A stretch of 17,215 nucleotides of DNA, taken from assembly GCA_905193725.1 (NCBI GenBank), contig CAJJPW010000022.1, positions 1 through 17,215 of the forward strand, in the 5' to 3' direction. Position 1 is the stretch's first letter, and every line of letters starts with the position of its first letter. A program made the translations under genes and the position numbers. This document shows positions 15,114 through 17,215 of the stretch, one piece after another. The notes under the pieces were generated by a model. That model saw only the letters and a list, made by a program, of their open reading frames with translations, searched no databases and was not told the origin of the DNA. This DNA is from an uncultured Eubacteriales bacterium. GTDB taxonomy: Bacteria > Bacillota > Clostridia > Christensenellales > Christensenellaceae.

Positions 15114-17215
15114 TTGGCAAACAAGAGTTCAGCAGAAATTGTGAATATTTTAGGAAAATTAAAGAGACATTTTGGCAAAACCATATCCGATGCTTCTAAC
15201 GAGCAGATTTATCAAGCCTGTGCCATGTGTGTACGGGACGAAATCATGGATAAGTGGCTGAGGGCTAACAAGAGGATCGATAAACAAGGACTCAAGCGGG
15301 TGTACTACATGTCCGCTGAGTTTCTCATGGGCAGGGCGCTGGTCAACAACATGATCAATTTAGACGTGTACGACAAGTATAAAGAGGCGCTCAAAACACT
15401 TAAGGTGGATATTGACACGATTGAAGAGCAGGAAAAAGACGCCGGCCTGGGCAATGGGGGCTTGGGCAGATTGGCTGCCTGTTTCTTAGAATCCCTAGCC
15501 ACACTGGAGTTGCCTGCTATGGGGTGCGGCATTCGATATGAGCACGGGCTGTTCCGCCAGAGAATACTGGAAGGGGCTCAGGTAGAGCTGGAGGACGATT
15601 GGCTGGACACCGGACACGTTTGGGAGATCGAACAGCCAGAGGAAGAGGTGGAGGTGCGTTTTGGCGGTGAAATCGAGGAGTGCTGGACAGAAGAAGGGCT
15701 GAAAATCCACCACAAAAACTATAATGCAGTATTGGCCATCCCCTATGACATGCCCATTGTGGGGTATGAGAGCAACACGCCGGCTACCCTGCGGCTGTGG
15801 AGCGCCAAGGCCAAGAGCGACCTGAACTTAGACTATTTTAACCGCGGGGATTATCAGCGTGCCACCGAGGAAAAAGAGCTGGCAGAGGTGATCTCCAAGG
15901 TGCTATACCCAGAGGATAACCATGCACAAGGACGTCAGCTGCGGTTAAAGCAGTTTTACTTCTTTACCTCAGCTACCATGCAGAGCATTGTCAAACGCCA
16001 TAAAAAACTCTATGGAGACGTGAGAACGTTGCCTGAATATGTAACGGTCCAAATCAACGACACCCACCCAACCCTTGCCATTCCAGAGTTGATGCGGATT
16101 TTGATGGATGAGGAATCTCTGGGCTGGGATGAGGCGTTTCACATTGTAAACCAGGTGTTTAACTACACCAACCACACCATTATGGTGGAGGCGCTGGAGT
16201 GTTGGCAGGCAGATATGTTCCGCACTCTGTTGCCGCGGATTTACAGCATTGTCAATGCCATCAATGAGAAGTACTGTGCTAAGCTGTGGAAGTATTATCC
16301 AGGGGACTTTGACAAGATCAGCAAGATGTCCATTATCGCCTATAACGAGGTGCGAATGGCAAACCTCTGTGTGGCAGTGTGTGGCAAGGTAAACGGGGTA
16401 TCCCAGCTTCACGGGAACATCTTAAAGACCCGGCTATTTCGGGATGATTATGTCATCGAGCCTCAAAAGTTTTTGGCGATCACCAATGGGGTCACGCCCA
16501 GAAGGTGGTTGGCAAAGGCCAATCAGAGCCTTACTGCTCTACTAAAAGAGTATATTGGCAGTGATTTTATCAAAGACTATAGGGAGTTTGAAAAGATAAA
16601 GCCGCTGGCAGAAGACAGGGAATTTGTGGAGAAATTTGCTGCTGTTAAGGCGCAAAATAAAAAGCGGCTGGCGGAATATGTCTGGAAGAAACAGGGTGTC
16701 AAGGTAAACGAGAATGCACTGTTTGATGTGCAGGCCAAGCGGCTACACGAATACAAGCGGCAGATGCTCAAGGTGTTGCACATTATCTCGCTGTATAACA
16801 CAGTAAAGCACGATCCTACCTCCTTTACCCAACCCTGTGTGTTCTTCTTTGGGGCAAAGGCATCTCCAGGATATGCCCGGGCAAAGAACATCATTCGCCT
16901 CATCAATGCAGTGGGTGACATGGTGAATCAAGACCCAGATACCAAGGATATTTTGCAGGTGGTGTTCCTAGAGAATTACGGCGTATCGGTAGCAGAAGTG
17001 CTGATCCCAGCAGCGGACATCTCTGAGCAGATCTCCACCGCCGGCATGGAAGCCTCTGGCACAGGGAATATGAAGTTCATGATGAACGGCGCATTGACAC
17101 TGGGCACCATGGACGGAGCCAACGTGGAAATGTGTGAAGCAGTGGGCGAGGAGAATATGTTTATCTTTGGCGCCACTGTAGAAGAACTAAACTACATGGA
17201 GCGGCATAACTCCTA
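15114..17215 (+). CDS. glgP: Glycogen/maltodextrin phosphorylase, C-terminus cut by window end
   Basis: A GT35 phosphorylase that releases glucose-1-phosphate from glycogen ends with PLP as cofactor. About 700 of the usual 800 or so residues are present and the frame is open to the window edge. Motifs in order: YYMSAEFLMGRAL, AGLGNGGLGRLAACFLESLAT, GIRYEHGLFRQ, NDTHPTLAIPELMR, TNGVTPRRW, FDVQAKRLHEYKRQ, and GTGNMKF with the PLP-binding Lys654. The start is uncertain. GGAGG at 15102-15106 is seven bases from a TTG at 15114 but only one base from an in-frame ATG at 15108. I prefer the TTG, giving MANKSSAEIV; the ATG would add two residues. It follows glgA after 75 bases with a hairpin and is the degradative partner in the operon. 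Confidence 0.95.
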   Translation, partial: MANKSSAEIVNILGKLKRHFGKTISDASNEQIYQACAMCVRDEIMDKWLRANKRIDKQGLKRVYYMSAEFLMGRALVNNMINLDVYDKYKEALKTLKVDIDTIEEQEKDAGLGNGGLGRLAACFLESLATLELPAMGCGIRYEHGLFRQRILEGAQVELEDDWLDTGHVWEIEQPEEEVEVRFGGEIEECWTEEGLKIHHKNYNAVLAIPYDMPIVGYESNTPATLRLWSAKAKSDLNLDYFNRGDYQRATEEKELAEVISKVLYPEDNHAQGRQLRLKQFYFFTSATMQSIVKRHKKLYGDVRTLPEYVTVQINDTHPTLAIPELMRILMDEESLGWDEAFHIVNQVFNYTNHTIMVEALECWQADMFRTLLPRIYSIVNAINEKYCAKLWKYYPGDFDKISKMSIIAYNEVRMANLCVAVCGKVNGVSQLHGNILKTRLFRDDYVIEPQKFLAITNGVTPRRWLAKANQSLTALLKEYIGSDFIKDYREFEKIKPLAEDREFVEKFAAVKAQNKKRLAEYVWKKQGVKVNENALFDVQAKRLHEYKRQMLKVLHIISLYNTVKHDPTSFTQPCVFFFGAKASPGYARAKNIIRLINAVGDMVNQDPDTKDILQVVFLENYGVSVAEVLIPAADISEQISTAGMEASGTGNMKFMMNGALTLGTMDGANVEMCEAVGEENMFIFGATVEELNYMERHNS

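Noticed and set aside
15969..16412. Minus-strand open frame of 147 codons within glgP
   Set aside because: It overlaps the conserved phosphorylase core (NDTHPTLAIPELMR region), so it is a shadow frame.
1..17215. Search by eye for defence, toxin-antitoxin, mobile or CRISPR-like modules
   Set aside because: All confident genes are core or glycogen metabolism; no spaced repeats, terminal inverted repeats or mobility genes were seen.

Overview
The window comes from a Gram-positive anaerobe of the Clostridia type. I infer this from strong AGGAGG-like ribosome binding sites, some TTG starts, a Bacillota-style dnaJ-prmA-rsmE-mtaB-hinT-rpsU neighbourhood, and a glycogen operon in the glgB-glgC-glgD-glgA-glgP order known from Bacillus. 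I cannot name the species. Every confident gene is on the + strand, and I see no tRNA, rRNA, CRISPR array, insertion sequence or phage gene.

Region 1 (1-4806) is housekeeping. It holds the tail of grpE, then dnaJ (chaperones), prmA (ribosomal protein L11 methyltransferase), rsmE (16S rRNA U1498 methyltransferase), mtaB (tRNA methylthiotransferase) and a HIT-family nucleotide hydrolase. grpE lies directly before dnaJ, with no dnaK between them. A good sigma-A-type promoter in the dnaJ-prmA gap suggests the translation-modification genes can be transcribed separately from the chaperones.

Region 2 (4807-5985) holds the small ribosomal gene rpsU between two gene-poor stretches. The first, about 400 bases, contains a perfect 16-bp tandem duplication and several short protein-like reading segments in different frames; it may be a decayed gene. 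rpsU has a near-consensus promoter, a leader hairpin next to a double Shine-Dalgarno sequence, and a rho-independent terminator. The second stretch, before malQ, holds another intrinsic terminator. The left arm of that terminator can pair perfectly with a loop sequence about 100 bases upstream, which resembles a transcription attenuator. An 18-bp perfect palindrome lies just before the malQ ribosome binding site.

Region 3 (5986-17215) is carbohydrate storage metabolism. It encodes 4-alpha-glucanotransferase (malQ), glucose-6-phosphate isomerase (pgi, ending in a strong terminator), then branching enzyme (glgB), ADP-glucose pyrophosphorylase (glgC) with its catalytically degenerate partner (glgD), glycogen synthase (glgA) and glycogen phosphorylase (glgP, cut by the window end). 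Together they link fructose-6-phosphate to ADP-glucose, build and branch glycogen, and break it down. Phosphoglucomutase and a debranching enzyme are not in the window.

Most of the window is ordinary. The points most worth checking are the malQ leader, the decayed segment before rpsU, the grpE-dnaJ adjacency, and the apparent lack of a promoter for the glg operon.
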